Of a DNA stretch of 64,000 bases, positions 52,746 to 62,523 are shown piece by piece. Every line of letters starts with the position of its first letter. Position 1 is the first letter of the stretch. The notes under the pieces were generated by a model that ran no database searches, was not told the DNA's origin, and was given only the letters and a program-made list of their open reading frames with translations. The stretch covers positions 124,001 to 188,000 of the forward strand of contig UWYS01000019.1 in NCBI GenBank assembly GCA_900291925.1. The letters run 5' to 3'. This stretch comes from Thecaphora thlaspeos. Taxonomy: Eukaryota; Basidiomycota; Ustilaginomycetes; Urocystidales; Glomosporiaceae. The translations under genes were made by a program, and so were the position numbers.

Positions 52746-55700
52746 ATGCTGGCTGTCCTGCGTCGCCATCGACCGCACCCGCACCTAAGCCGCCTCGCTC
52801 TTCCTGCCGTTTCTTCGTCTTCGTCTTCGTCTTCGTCTTCGTCTTCGTCTTCGTCTTCGTCTTCGTCTTCGTCTTTGTCTTCGTCGCCCTCGCCCTCGTC
52901 CTCGGCCTCCACCTTCTCCTCCTTTTTATCGCCGCCGCCGCCGCCGCCGCCGCCGCATCGCCTCAATCGGGCGCCATGTCCAGACTCCCCCACCCTTCAC
53001 CACCACCTCGACACACTCTCCCGACGCTGCCTCCTCGATCGATTACACCGCGCCTGACGCACCTGAAAAGCCCCTCGGCACGCTCAAGCTCGGGCCCAAC
53101 GTCAAGATCCCGGTCTTTGAGGCCCGCACGCCGTCGCGCCTCCCCTCGGAACGCCTCCTGCTCAACCTCGACGACCCGCTGGTGCTCTAGCACCTCGAGT
53201 TCCTCTGGAAAAAGTGGCAGCTCCGCCAAGACGTCATCCTCTTGGCTCCGCCTGGTCCCTACGCCCGACGCCTCAGCCTCACCTTTGCCGCCTTGCTCCA
53301 GCTGCCCTACGAGTAGATCTCCTTCCACCGTGACATCGGCGAGGCAGAGATGCTCCAGGCCCGCTCCCTCACCGCCAACGGCAGCCTCGTCTTTGTCGAC
53401 GGACCCGTCGTCCGTGCCATGAAGCATGGCCACCTCTTTATCCTCGAGGGCGTGGAGCGCGCTGAGCGTGGCGTCACGCCCATCATCAACAACATCCTCG
53501 AAAACCGCGAGCAGAACCTCGCGGACGGCACCCACCTCCCCGCCGACAAGGTAGAGGCCGCCCGCCGCCACGCCGCGATGGGCAAACTAGGCGCAGATCG
53601 CTTCATTCCCGTCCACCCAAACTTCCGCGTCATCACCATCGGCACGCCCATCCCGCCCTACAAAGGCCACCCCTTAGATCCGCCGTTCCGCTCGCGCTTC
53701 CAGGCGCGCTGGGTTGAAGGGTCGATCGATCACATCGTCCCGCTCGAGCCCACACCGCTCGCCAAAGACCTCTCCCGCCGCTGGTATAACCTGGCTGCCC
53801 TACTGCGCTTCCACACCACGCTGGCACAGGGCAACGAGGTGGTTCAGCCCACGCTGCGCCTTCCCAACCTCCCGACGACGGCGACGCCGCTGCTGGTGAG
53901 CTCGATGATGTCCTTGGATGCAGTCTGCTAGGTCTTTACGATATTGACGTATCAATCACTTCCTTCATCGAAGCACGACCTCACGCTCGCCTTTCCGCCA
54001 ACGCAAGAGCTTTTGCCGATCGTCGATGAGGACGCCTCCGCCGCTGTGGCAGACGGCGAGGGCGGAAAGGCAGGCGGGATCGCCGTTTTCGCGCCGAAGC
54101 GTCAGCAGAAGGAGGCGGATGCGCCGGCGGCGTCGTCATCTCAGAATGTCGCCACCTCGACGCTGTCTGCGCTCAGCGCAGCCTACCCGCAGATCTGCAC
54201 TCTCGACAAGGACAAGCACCAGACGCTGAGCGATCCTTTGGCCCAGCTGCGCCTCGACCAAGGCCTGGGCGTCGCCGACGATTCGTTGCGCGAGACGGGC
54301 GCAGGGTACATGGGTTATGTCGTCTCCGCTATCGAGCGCCTTGATGCCGGCCGGGCCAAGGTGACGTTCGCCAGCGGCGCAGGCGCTGCCTCGACCGTCA
54401 CCCTCGAGGTGCCCTGCGGTCCTCTGCCGCTTGCACCCCTACCTCAACTTGGCGCCACGGCCGGTAGGGATGTGGTGGTCACGCCGCGCGTTCTCTCCAC
54501 CTTCAGCCGCCTGGTCCAGCTCCACGCCATTGGCCGCGACATGTGCCTGTTACCTGGCTCCTTTGACGCTGCCGCGTCGTCGTCGTCGTCCGGCGATTCG
54601 TCCTCTGCCGCTGGCGCCGCCGCCCACAAGCCGTCGTCGTCGACGACGACTTGCATCTCGCTGATGGCTTCGGCGCTCGGGTACGCGTACGAGTCCGTCT
54701 GGCTGTGGAAGGACCTAGGCGGTGGCGAGCTGCTGATGCGCAGATCGACCGGCGCCGACGGCCCGACCGGCTGGGAGCCCGCGCCGCGAACGAGCGGCGC
54801 GATGCAGGACAAGCTGATCCATTTCGCCGGCGTCGAGGTGCTGGGCCCGACGCTGAACTCGCTCTCGAGACTGCTGCAGGATCGCGAGAGCGAGCTCTGG
54901 AACGGACAGAGGCTCAGCCTTGGAGGCAACGACGTTGCCAAGGGCGCCGATGCCTCGCCGTCCATCTCTGACAGCTTTCGAGTCGTCCTGACCGCGACCA
55001 AGTCGGCTGGATGGCTGAGCGAGGAGTCGGCGACGCTGTTTGCCACGTGCATCACTGCGCCAATGGACGCGGCCGAGGAGCGCGAAATCGTGCTGCGCCG
55101 CACGGGCGTGTCGCCGGAATCTCCTTCGCTGAAACGCCTGCTCGCGTTTGTCCAGCGCTACCGCGACCTCAGCGCCGACCCGATGCTGGCCAAGTCGTGC
55201 AAGCTGGGCACGCGCCAGGTGATCCGGATGGCCGCGCGTCTGGCGCTGGAGCGCGACGTCGACGGGCCCGAAGGCGACGATGGCGACTGCGACCTCTACG
55301 GCCTCGTCTGGTGGTCGCTGCTGGTCGACTTCATGCCGAGCACGGTGCGCGAGGTGATTAGCAACCTGCTTCAGGAGTGCAAGATCCACCCGCCGGGGGC
55401 GGAGGGCGCGTTCCGCTACGTCCCCAAGCTCCGTCTCGGCGATCCGGAGGTCGTTGCCGGCGGCAAGACGCTGCTGGACGGGAGGAGGATCCGGCCGGCA
55501 TCCAGCCAAGGCGACGAGGGTGACGTGGTGGTCCACCCGTCGTTCCGGCTGGTGCTGCTCTCGAACCGGCCCGGCTGGCCATTCCAGGGCAACAGCATGG
55601 TCGAGGTGGTCGGCGAGGGCTTCTCGTGCTACGCCGTCTCGAACCCGGACATCGAGTCCGAGGTGCGCCTGCTGCACGCGGCCGCGCCCTCGGTCGACAT

Positions 55701-57293
55701 GGATTTGCTGCGCAATCTCGACGTGGCCTTCCACGACCTGCGCGACGGCTTCGAGGTCGGACTGATCAACCACCCGTACTCGCTGCGCGAGTTGCTGCAC
55801 CTCGTCGCGCACGTGGAACAGTTCCCCGACGAAAGCCTGACGAGCGTGCTGCTCAACACGCTCACTTTTGACCTGCACCGCCCCGAGGCGATACGGTGGG
55901 TGGTCGAGACGCTGCGAAAGCGCGGATTGCCCGTTGACGACCTCGACCTCGAAGCGCTGCGCAACCGGCTGGAACCGGCGAAGCCGCTCAAGGTCACGTT
56001 CGAAGGACAGGTCGACTACGATCCCAAAAAGGCCGGGCGAGCGACGGACCTCGACAAGCCCAAGGACGGGAAGGAGGATCCCGACAACGAGCCCCATGTC
56101 GGAGGAAACCAGTGGCGAGGCGGTGTAGGTGGACGAGATACGGATGGTCTTGGCGGGAGAGGAGGAAAGGGGCGGCTGTACAAGGGCCACAAGATCCACC
56201 AGGTCTCGCAGAAGCTCAAGGTCGACGTTCCCGACCACATCAAAAAGCAGGCGCGCGCCGCGCTCGAGAAGCAGCTCAAGGAGAACGGCCTGGCGCCGCA
56301 CGAAGCGGTCAACATGCACGAGATCACGCAAAAGGTGGCGCCATACGTTCAGCACCTGTCGAACGTGCTGCAGGACCTCAAGGCCAACGAGGAGGAGCGC
56401 GCGTGGGTCTCGAGGCAGCAGGACGGGGAACTCGATGAACGACGTCTGAGCGAAGGCCTGATGGGCGAGCGGACGATCTTCAAGAGGCGGAGCGAGAGAC
56501 CGCCCGAGGTGGGCGCGCCGATGTTCAAGCCCAAGAGGATCAGACTGGTGCTGGACGCGAGTGCGAGAATGTATCACATGCAGTTTGACGGACGGCTGCA
56601 GAGGGAGCTCGAGGTCTGTTTGGTAAGTGCTCGTCGTTGTTGGGGACCGCGTCTTGTTGGAGACCTCGCTGGCCGTTTCTTCGTTAAGCTGTACCACTGA
56701 TTTGTTCCTTCGTCCTTCCCCTTGGCACGGCTGCAGATGGTCATGCAAGCCTTTGCGCGCGTCGACTCGTCGCGCACTCTGGCGACTCGCCGGTGATTCC
56801 GCTGGTCTCGATCGGCCGTCTGCCGCGGTCAGAGGGGGACCAATATCGCATCCTACGCTCGATTGTCTCGCACACGCAATACTGCGATTCGGGCGACCAC
56901 ACGTTGAAGTGCATCGAACAGTCGATCTGAGACGTCAAGAAACGCCTACCTCCCGACTGGTCGGACCCTCACTCTGCCGTCGCGCCTTCCGACGAGATGG
57001 ACGAGAATGTCGGGATGTACGCGGAAGGAGAGGGGGACGAAGGTACGGCGGATGATTATTTCGTCATTGCACTGAGCGATGCCAACCTGGCGAGGTACGG
57101 TATCAACCCGCAGACGTTGTCGAGAGTGTTGAAGGTGGACGGAAAGGTAAAGACGTCGGTGATCTTTATAGACAAGGGCAACGAGGCGGTGTACACGGCT
57201 AAAGAGTTGCCCGGGAAGGCGTATGTAGCGAGGGAGATGAGCGATGTCCCGAGGATCTCGAGTACGATCCTGACGGCGGGCTTGTCGGCGTAG
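52746..57293 (+). pseudogene. VWA8-like mitochondrial AAA+/von Willebrand factor A protein, disrupted
   Basis: VWA8-type giant AAA+ ATPase with C-terminal vWA domain. An ATG at 52746 begins an Arg-rich, presequence-like stretch that is out of frame with the conserved part, so the start is uncertain. Conserved blocks: HLEFLWKKWQLRQDVILLAP, HLFILEGVERAERGVTPIIN, HPNFRVITIGTPIPPY, PLDPPFRSRFQARW, SFRLVLLSNRPGWPFQGN, EVGLINHPYSLREL, KRIRLVLDASARMYHMQFDG, DYFVIALSDANLARYGI. Lesions: TAG 53188-53190, TAG 53314-53316, a deletion or frameshift near 56760-56775 before HSGDSPVIP, and TGA 56928-56930. A further TAG (53929-53931) could be the end of a 36-nt in-frame intron starting GTGAGC at 53896. An intron 56623-56736 remains perfect. 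The vWA metal motif reads DASAR rather than DxSxS. A 918-codon stretch is still open. Confidence 0.82.
52812..52875. repeat. TCTTCG hexanucleotide repeat
   Basis: About ten copies of TCTTCG run from 52812, the last ones imperfect (TCTTTG). They lie in the presumed N-terminal region of the VWA8-like pseudogene and read poly-Ser in that frame. Confidence 0.9.
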
Positions 57294-58203
57294 GTGAGTG
57301 GAGAGGCTGTAGAAACAAAGAGTAATGCCACAGACGTTCGATATCAGCTTGTGCTCGTGGTGCGAGACGACACGGGACACTCCATGCCATGGTAAATGCT
57401 GTTTGATGGGGAGGAAGAGGTGGACAAGGATGCTGTGAGCCGTCTATTCAACTGGGGCGTCGCCATGAGACGGAATGGAAAAGGGTCCCTTGTCGCTTAG
57501 CGGGGGGGCCCCCTTGGTCGTGTGAGCATGTCGTAAGCTGTGGCGTTGCTTGTCTCGGCTTGCGGAAGAAGCGAAGAGACGGAATGGAAAAGGGCCCCTT
57601 GTCGCTTAGCGGGGGGGCCCCCTTGGTCGTGTGAGCATGTCGTAAGCTGTGGCGTTGCTTGTCTCGGCTTGCGGAAGAAGCGAAGAGACGGAATGGAAAA
57701 GGGCCCCTTGTCGCTTAGCGGGGGGGCCCCCTTGGTCGTGTGAGCATGTCTAAAGCTGTGGCGTTGCTTGTCTCGGCTTGCGGAAGAAGCGAAGTAGTGG
57801 TAGAGTCTCCTCGTCTGCCTCTGCATGGTGGAATCTTAATCCGGCTCTACACTTGCTTCGAGTTGAGTAGTGGAGCCGAGTCGGCGTAGACGCTGCGCTG
57901 GAACAAGGGGGCGACTCGGCGTAGACCCTTGCAGGCCAGGCAGCAATGGCGAGACATGAAAAAAATCGCTGGTGGGCGCGCACGGCGCTGGGCCGTACAG
58001 TAACTACGTGTTTGCGGTGGGTCGGTGTTGGTATCGGCAGCGGCAGCAGCGCGAGGTACGTCAGCAGCCAGCATCATCATCTCTTCGGACAGCCGCCGCC
58101 GCCACAGCAGCAGCAGCCCTCCCCTCTGGCAGAGGGCGAGCTCGACCCCCATCACCACCGCCGCCCAGGTCGGGATCGCGCCGCCACTTCTTCGCCGCTC
58201 GCC
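57294..58203. other. Spacer between VWA8-like pseudogene and coiled-coil gene
   Basis: Contains the 109-bp tandem array (listed separately) and the likely promoter/leader of the downstream plus-strand gene. The frame of that gene is open back to 57946, but the extra 86 codons look like leader rather than protein. Confidence 0.55.
57467..57797. repeat. 109-bp tandem repeat, 3 copies, each with GC-rich palindromes
   Basis: Copies start with GAGACGGAATGGAAAAGGG at 57467, 57576 and 57685. Each carries AAGGGCCCCTTGTCGCTTAG and then GCGGGGGGGCCCCCTTGG, two GGGCCC-centred palindromes able to form strong hairpins, and ends TCTCGGCTTGCGGAAGAAGC. The first copy has AAGGGTCCC. Copies are almost identical. 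Confidence 0.95.
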
Positions 58204-61200
58204 ATGCAAAACGGCTCGCCGCGCGGGGCCGGACTCGGCCTTGGACTCGAGGAACAAGTACTGCAGGAGGAAGAGCACGGAGGGGGAGGTCAAGGCGCTA
58301 CTGTCCACAGTCCTTCTACACGCTCCACTTTTCCTCTTCCATCCGACAGCGCCCACCAGCACCAGACAAACTATAGCCCGGCGCGCCGCCGCCAAGGCGA
58401 CGGAGGTACCGCCTCGATGGCGTCGTCGTCCTTCCTCTCTCCGCTCAAGTCGCGGGCCGGCTCGCTGATCAACGGCCACGGCGCCAATGACGGAGGGTCT
58501 GACTATGCCGACTCGATCGTTGACGCTGCCGACCGATCAATGTCGATGCTCTCCACCACCGATCCGGCCGAGATTGACGAGCTCGAGGAGGGCGTCCGCC
58601 AGTCGCGCACTATAGAGGACTTTACAAAGATCATCACCGAGTTCCGCCTCAACCGCAAGTCGGCCTACGCCGAGTTTCTAGGCGTCAACACCGAGACGGG
58701 TTCGCAGTGGGGCGGGAGGAGCGATGCGGGCAGTGACGCAGGCAGTATCGCACCGAGCAGGCGGAGGCGCAGCGTGTCCGGCGACAGCGAGTACAGAGGA
58801 GGAGGAGGAGGAGGAGGAGGCGGTGGCGGGGCCGGGGCACGCACAAGGTGTACGTGCTGCTGCTCGCGCGAAGACTGCCCCAACGCAATCCGGGCGAGGC
58901 AGGAGTGGCGAGACCTCGAGGCTGATCTGAGGCTCAGCGCAGGTGAGTGCTGCCGGCGCAGGGACGAAGGAAAAGAAGGCAGGCGAGGTAGTTGGTCGGC
59001 CGCCTTGAGTAAGCTGACGTTACCACTTTCACTCTCGTCTTCCTCCTCTCCTGTCTCACCTACAGAGATCGGACAGGCGCTGCTGAAGCGGCACGATGCG
59101 ATGCACGCCAAATCGCAGAAGCAGGCGTGGGAGTACATCCAGCAGCGGGACGGCCTGATGAGCCGGCTGACCAAGAGCTACAAGGAAACGTCCGGGCTCG
59201 AGCGCCAGCTGGCCCAAGCCAACCTCAACCTCGAGGCGGCCGATAGCAGCAACCGCACGCTGCTCCACGAGCTCGACGAAGTCCGAAGCCAGCTGGCCAA
59301 GCTCAGGGCGAGCCAGACCAAGCTCGCTGGCGCCGACGAGAAGGCGAGGCGGCTGGCAAGCCAGCTCGACGACGCCAAGCAGGAGCTGACGGTGGAGCGG
59401 AAGCGGGCCGGCGCGGCCGAGCTCAAGGTCAAGAAGCTGGTGGAACGCGGCACCCAGCTGTCCGACTCGCTCCAGCAGGCCAGGATGGAGGTCGAGATCG
59501 CCTCGATCCACCGCGATGCCAAGGTCAGCGTCAGCGAAGAAGCGCTCCAAGCGGCGCGCCAGAGGCTTACCATCGGGATGCGACCGCCGCGAAGCAGCGA
59601 AAGTGGCAAGGACGGCAGAGGTGGCGGCGGCGAGGGCGACGACGATGACGAAGACGACAAGGTGGCGGGCGTTGTCGACTCCCTCGTCCGGGACAACGAG
59701 ATGCTGCGCCAGCACAACGCGCAGCTGCAAGAGCTGCTCGAGGCGCGTACCGAAGCGCTGGCGGCCACTAGGGATGAAGACGTCGGAAGCGTCCATGGCG
59801 CGGCCACTGCATCTTCGCCCCAGCCTTCGGCTCACTCGCGCCCGCCGAGCAGCCTTGGCTTCAACAACAGCTACCGGGTACCGTCATCGTCGGCCCGCTC
59901 CATCGACGCCGGTACTGCCGAAGGCGAGGCGAACGAGCACGACGAAGACGACGCGGACGCTTTTCAGGCACGGCTGGTGGCTCTATCGGACGAGGTGGTC
60001 GTCGTGTCGGAAGGCACCGCTACCACCACCACCACCACCACCACCCACCCCGGTCTACCGCCGGTGACGCTGACGCGGACGCCATCGCTGGCGCGCAGGA
60101 CGCAGCCTACGCAGTCGACGTCGCGCTCGTCTGCGGCCAGCAGCTGCAACACCACGGCGGCCCTCGATGGTCTGCAGGATAGCCCGCGCTCGGTGGCCAC
60201 CGGCCTACTCTCGCCCACCACGATCTCGGCGACGACGGCGCACCAGAGCGACACGATGCCCTCGCGCCGTCTCGCCCGGACAGAGACCAGCGAGTCGACC
60301 GACGGCTCGGCGGCGGCCGCGCGGTCGGCATCGGCAAGCGGTGGCGCTGGCGTTGGCGCGGGAGGCGGCGGCGGCAGCGCGGGCGGTGAGTACGATACCT
60401 ACCTCGCTGAGTCGGCCAAAAAGAAGCGCGACAACCGCACTGGCCAGCTTTCGACGCTGCTCGACTACATCCAGCGGCTCTTCGCGCGTCTCTCGAGCGC
60501 CGATGTCGACACGCTGACCCGGCGCCTGCAGCGCCAGCACCTCGCGGGCGACGTCGGCCACCTGGCGCGCACCATGGTCAACTCGATCCTGCGCGACGTC
60601 GACGGTCTGCGCGACCACTTCCGCCGGATCATCGAGCAAGAGAGCCGGCAGAACGCGCGCGACGACTCAAGCATGGGGTCGCGCGACCTGAGCAGCGAGA
60701 GCATGGTCTCGCGCAAGGAGTTCTTTGCGCTGCTCAAGGCGTTCCGCGACGTGCTCTGCGAGGTGGCGAGGCTCCGGCTGTGCATCAACGAGATCCACAT
60801 GAACCCGGGCGGGGCGGCCAAGCTGCTCCAGGAGCACCTCGGTGCGACCGCAGCAGAGGACAAGTCGCTCCTTCCCATCCCGTCGGCGGTCGGGTGGCTG
60901 GGCAAGATGCTGCTCGGCGGGCCATCGTTGACGGCCTCGTCGTCTGGACCTGGCGGCGGTGGCGGCGCGTCGGGCAACGGCGGGTTTTCAACCACTGCGT
61001 CGACAGGCGGGAGCGGCGGCAGCGGTAGCGGCAATGGCGCGGGAGGAGATGCAGCCAAGCTCGGCAAGGGTGGTCCCTCCTCGCGACCGTCCGGCGGCGC
61101 TTCGACGTCCACCGGCAGCGGCAGCGGCAACTTGGGCAGCCGCTTGCAACCGACGCGCGCCATCTCTGGCGGGTCGGCTTTCGCCTCGCACCACCTTGCA

Positions 61201-61914
61201 CCGCGCGCCTCTGCCGCCGTCGTCTCCTCTTCCGTCGCGGTCGAGGTCAAGGGCCTCCATGCCTCTGTGGCCGAGACGTTCAGCTCTACGACGGCGTCCA
61301 TGTCGACGTCGCCGCCCAGCGCTGGAAGCAGCGGCGTTGGCGGCGGCGGCGGAGGAGGAGGAGGACGAGACGGATGGTCCGGGGGACTCCAGGCGGGTCC
61401 ACGCCCGAAGCGCGGCCGCGCGCCGGGCTCACTCAGCCGCGTGCAGTCTCGCAACCTCTCCGGTCTCTTTGCCGGGACGCTGAACAACGCCGACGGTTTC
61501 GGTACGTCGCCATCTCCACGCAACATGGGCGCATCCTACACGCCGAACCGTCGCGACGCCTCGGGACTCGGCAACAGCCTCCTGAGCGGACCGAGAGGGA
61601 ACGCAGAAAGGTCCACGCCCGTCCACGGTCCCCTAAGTCGGATCGTAGACGACGACGAAGTTAGTCTACACCACGGTCGATCTCGACACAACGGTGGGAG
61701 CGCCCTACTGGATGGAGACGACGAAGAAGCGGAAAACTACCCTGGTGCGCTCTTACAGCGTACACTGAGACCGAGAGGGTTAAGCGATAGCTCAATCCGT
61801 AGCACGTTCCTTGACTCTGCACCTGCGGGAGTATCGGGAGGCGGAGGAGGCGGAGGATCGGTAGTATCTCGCATCATCACACCTGCGACGCTAGCGTTAC
61901 AGTACCAAGCGTAA
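58204..61914 (+). CDS. Large coiled-coil protein, conserved fungal family of unknown role
   Basis: Predicted 1,195 aa in two exons, 58204-58942 and 59066-61914. The 123-nt intron has a GTGAGT donor and a CTACAG acceptor but is a multiple of three without stop, so retention would also give an open frame. The start at MQNGSPRG is a choice; ATGs at 57946 and 58417 are alternatives. A conserved N-terminal block is DPAEIDELEEGVRQSRTIED then ITEFRLNRKSAYAEFLGVNT. A Cys cluster (CTCCCSREDC) follows, then a long coiled coil over about residues 285-440 (LERQLAQANLNLEAADSSNR, ASQLDDAKQELTVERKRAGA). A second conserved helical domain near residues 780-920 reads YIQRLFARLSSADVDTLTRR, GDVGHLARTMVNSILRDVDG and FRDVLCEVARLRLCINEIHM. 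Gly/Ser tails end the protein. It may be a septation or microtubule-organising factor; that is only a guess. Confidence 0.75.
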   Translation: MQNGSPRGAGLGLGLEEQVLQEEEHGGGGQGATVHSPSTRSTFPLPSDSAHQHQTNYSPARRRQGDGGTASMASSSFLSPLKSRAGSLINGHGANDGGSDYADSIVDAADRSMSMLSTTDPAEIDELEEGVRQSRTIEDFTKIITEFRLNRKSAYAEFLGVNTETGSQWGGRSDAGSDAGSIAPSRRRRSVSGDSEYRGGGGGGGGGGGAGARTRCTCCCSREDCPNAIRARQEWRDLEADLRLSAGECCRRRDEGKEGRRGSWSAALSKLTLPLSLSSSSSPVSPTEIGQALLKRHDAMHAKSQKQAWEYIQQRDGLMSRLTKSYKETSGLERQLAQANLNLEAADSSNRTLLHELDEVRSQLAKLRASQTKLAGADEKARRLASQLDDAKQELTVERKRAGAAELKVKKLVERGTQLSDSLQQARMEVEIASIHRDAKVSVSEEALQAARQRLTIGMRPPRSSESGKDGRGGGGEGDDDDEDDKVAGVVDSLVRDNEMLRQHNAQLQELLEARTEALAATRDEDVGSVHGAATASSPQPSAHSRPPSSLGFNNSYRVPSSSARSIDAGTAEGEANEHDEDDADAFQARLVALSDEVVVVSEGTATTTTTTTTHPGLPPVTLTRTPSLARRTQPTQSTSRSSAASSCNTTAALDGLQDSPRSVATGLLSPTTISATTAHQSDTMPSRRLARTETSESTDGSAAAARSASASGGAGVGAGGGGGSAGGEYDTYLAESAKKKRDNRTGQLSTLLDYIQRLFARLSSADVDTLTRRLQRQHLAGDVGHLARTMVNSILRDVDGLRDHFRRIIEQESRQNARDDSSMGSRDLSSESMVSRKEFFALLKAFRDVLCEVARLRLCINEIHMNPGGAAKLLQEHLGATAAEDKSLLPIPSAVGWLGKMLLGGPSLTASSSGPGGGGGASGNGGFSTTASTGGSGGSGSGNGAGGDAAKLGKGGPSSRPSGGASTSTGSGSGNLGSRLQPTRAISGGSAFASHHLAPRASAAVVSSSVAVEVKGLHASVAETFSSTTASMSTSPPSAGSSGVGGGGGGGGGRDGWSGGLQAGPRPKRGRAPGSLSRVQSRNLSGLFAGTLNNADGFGTSPSPRNMGASYTPNRRDASGLGNSLLSGPRGNAERSTPVHGPLSRIVDDDEVSLHHGRSRHNGGSALLDGDDEEAENYPGALLQRTLRPRGLSDSSIRSTFLDSAPAGVSGGGGGGGSVVSRIITPATLALQYQA

Positions 61915-62523
61915 CCTATCGAAGACGGAAAGACTACACCCGTCCCACCTTCGACGACGACGACGACGACGGGTGGAGTAGCGGGATTGTGGAAGACGGT
62001 AAGACAAACTCCTAGCGTCGCTGCATTGAGCAAAGCCGCGGCGGCCGTCAGGACGGAAGAACCATCCACATCCACCGTCACCTCGTCTGTACCTAGAGGC
62101 GCAACGGCGACGTCTAGGGGCGTTTTTTGAGCTTCTCATCGTATGGTAGAGAGTCGTCGTCGTCACGGACGTATCGGACCTTTTGTGGTCTCCTCGATGG
62201 CAATATTCAGGGATGAATGGATCGAATATGGTTTCATCTCATCCGGAATACACTGAGAGGAACATGGAGGAACACGAAATCATCACGACACAGTACTCGG
62301 CGATAGGAGCGGGAGCGGGAGAGCTTGAAAAGGACGGGACGCGCGAACCGAGCAGCTAGAAAGAAATAACATCGTCGTACCATCGTTGAGGCGGATGCGT
62401 TGAGCGGTGATGATCAGAGCAGGGGAACTGCCGGGGGGTGGGGAAGGGGGACGGGGGGTGCGCTTGTGTGTGTGATTGCGCCACTCACTTTCTTCCTCTC
62501 CGCCGGCCCAGCCAGACCCTCTC
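61915..62523. other. Convergent spacer between coiled-coil gene and eIF5
   Basis: About 600 bp between two stop codons, with a G-rich run near 62432-62459. No coding feature is supported. Confidence 0.6.

Noticed and set aside
54715..56748. 677-codon minus-strand frame opposite the VWA8-like pseudogene
   Set aside because: This is a typical antisense frame in GC-rich coding DNA. The plus strand carries conserved VWA8 motifs, and the antisense product has none.
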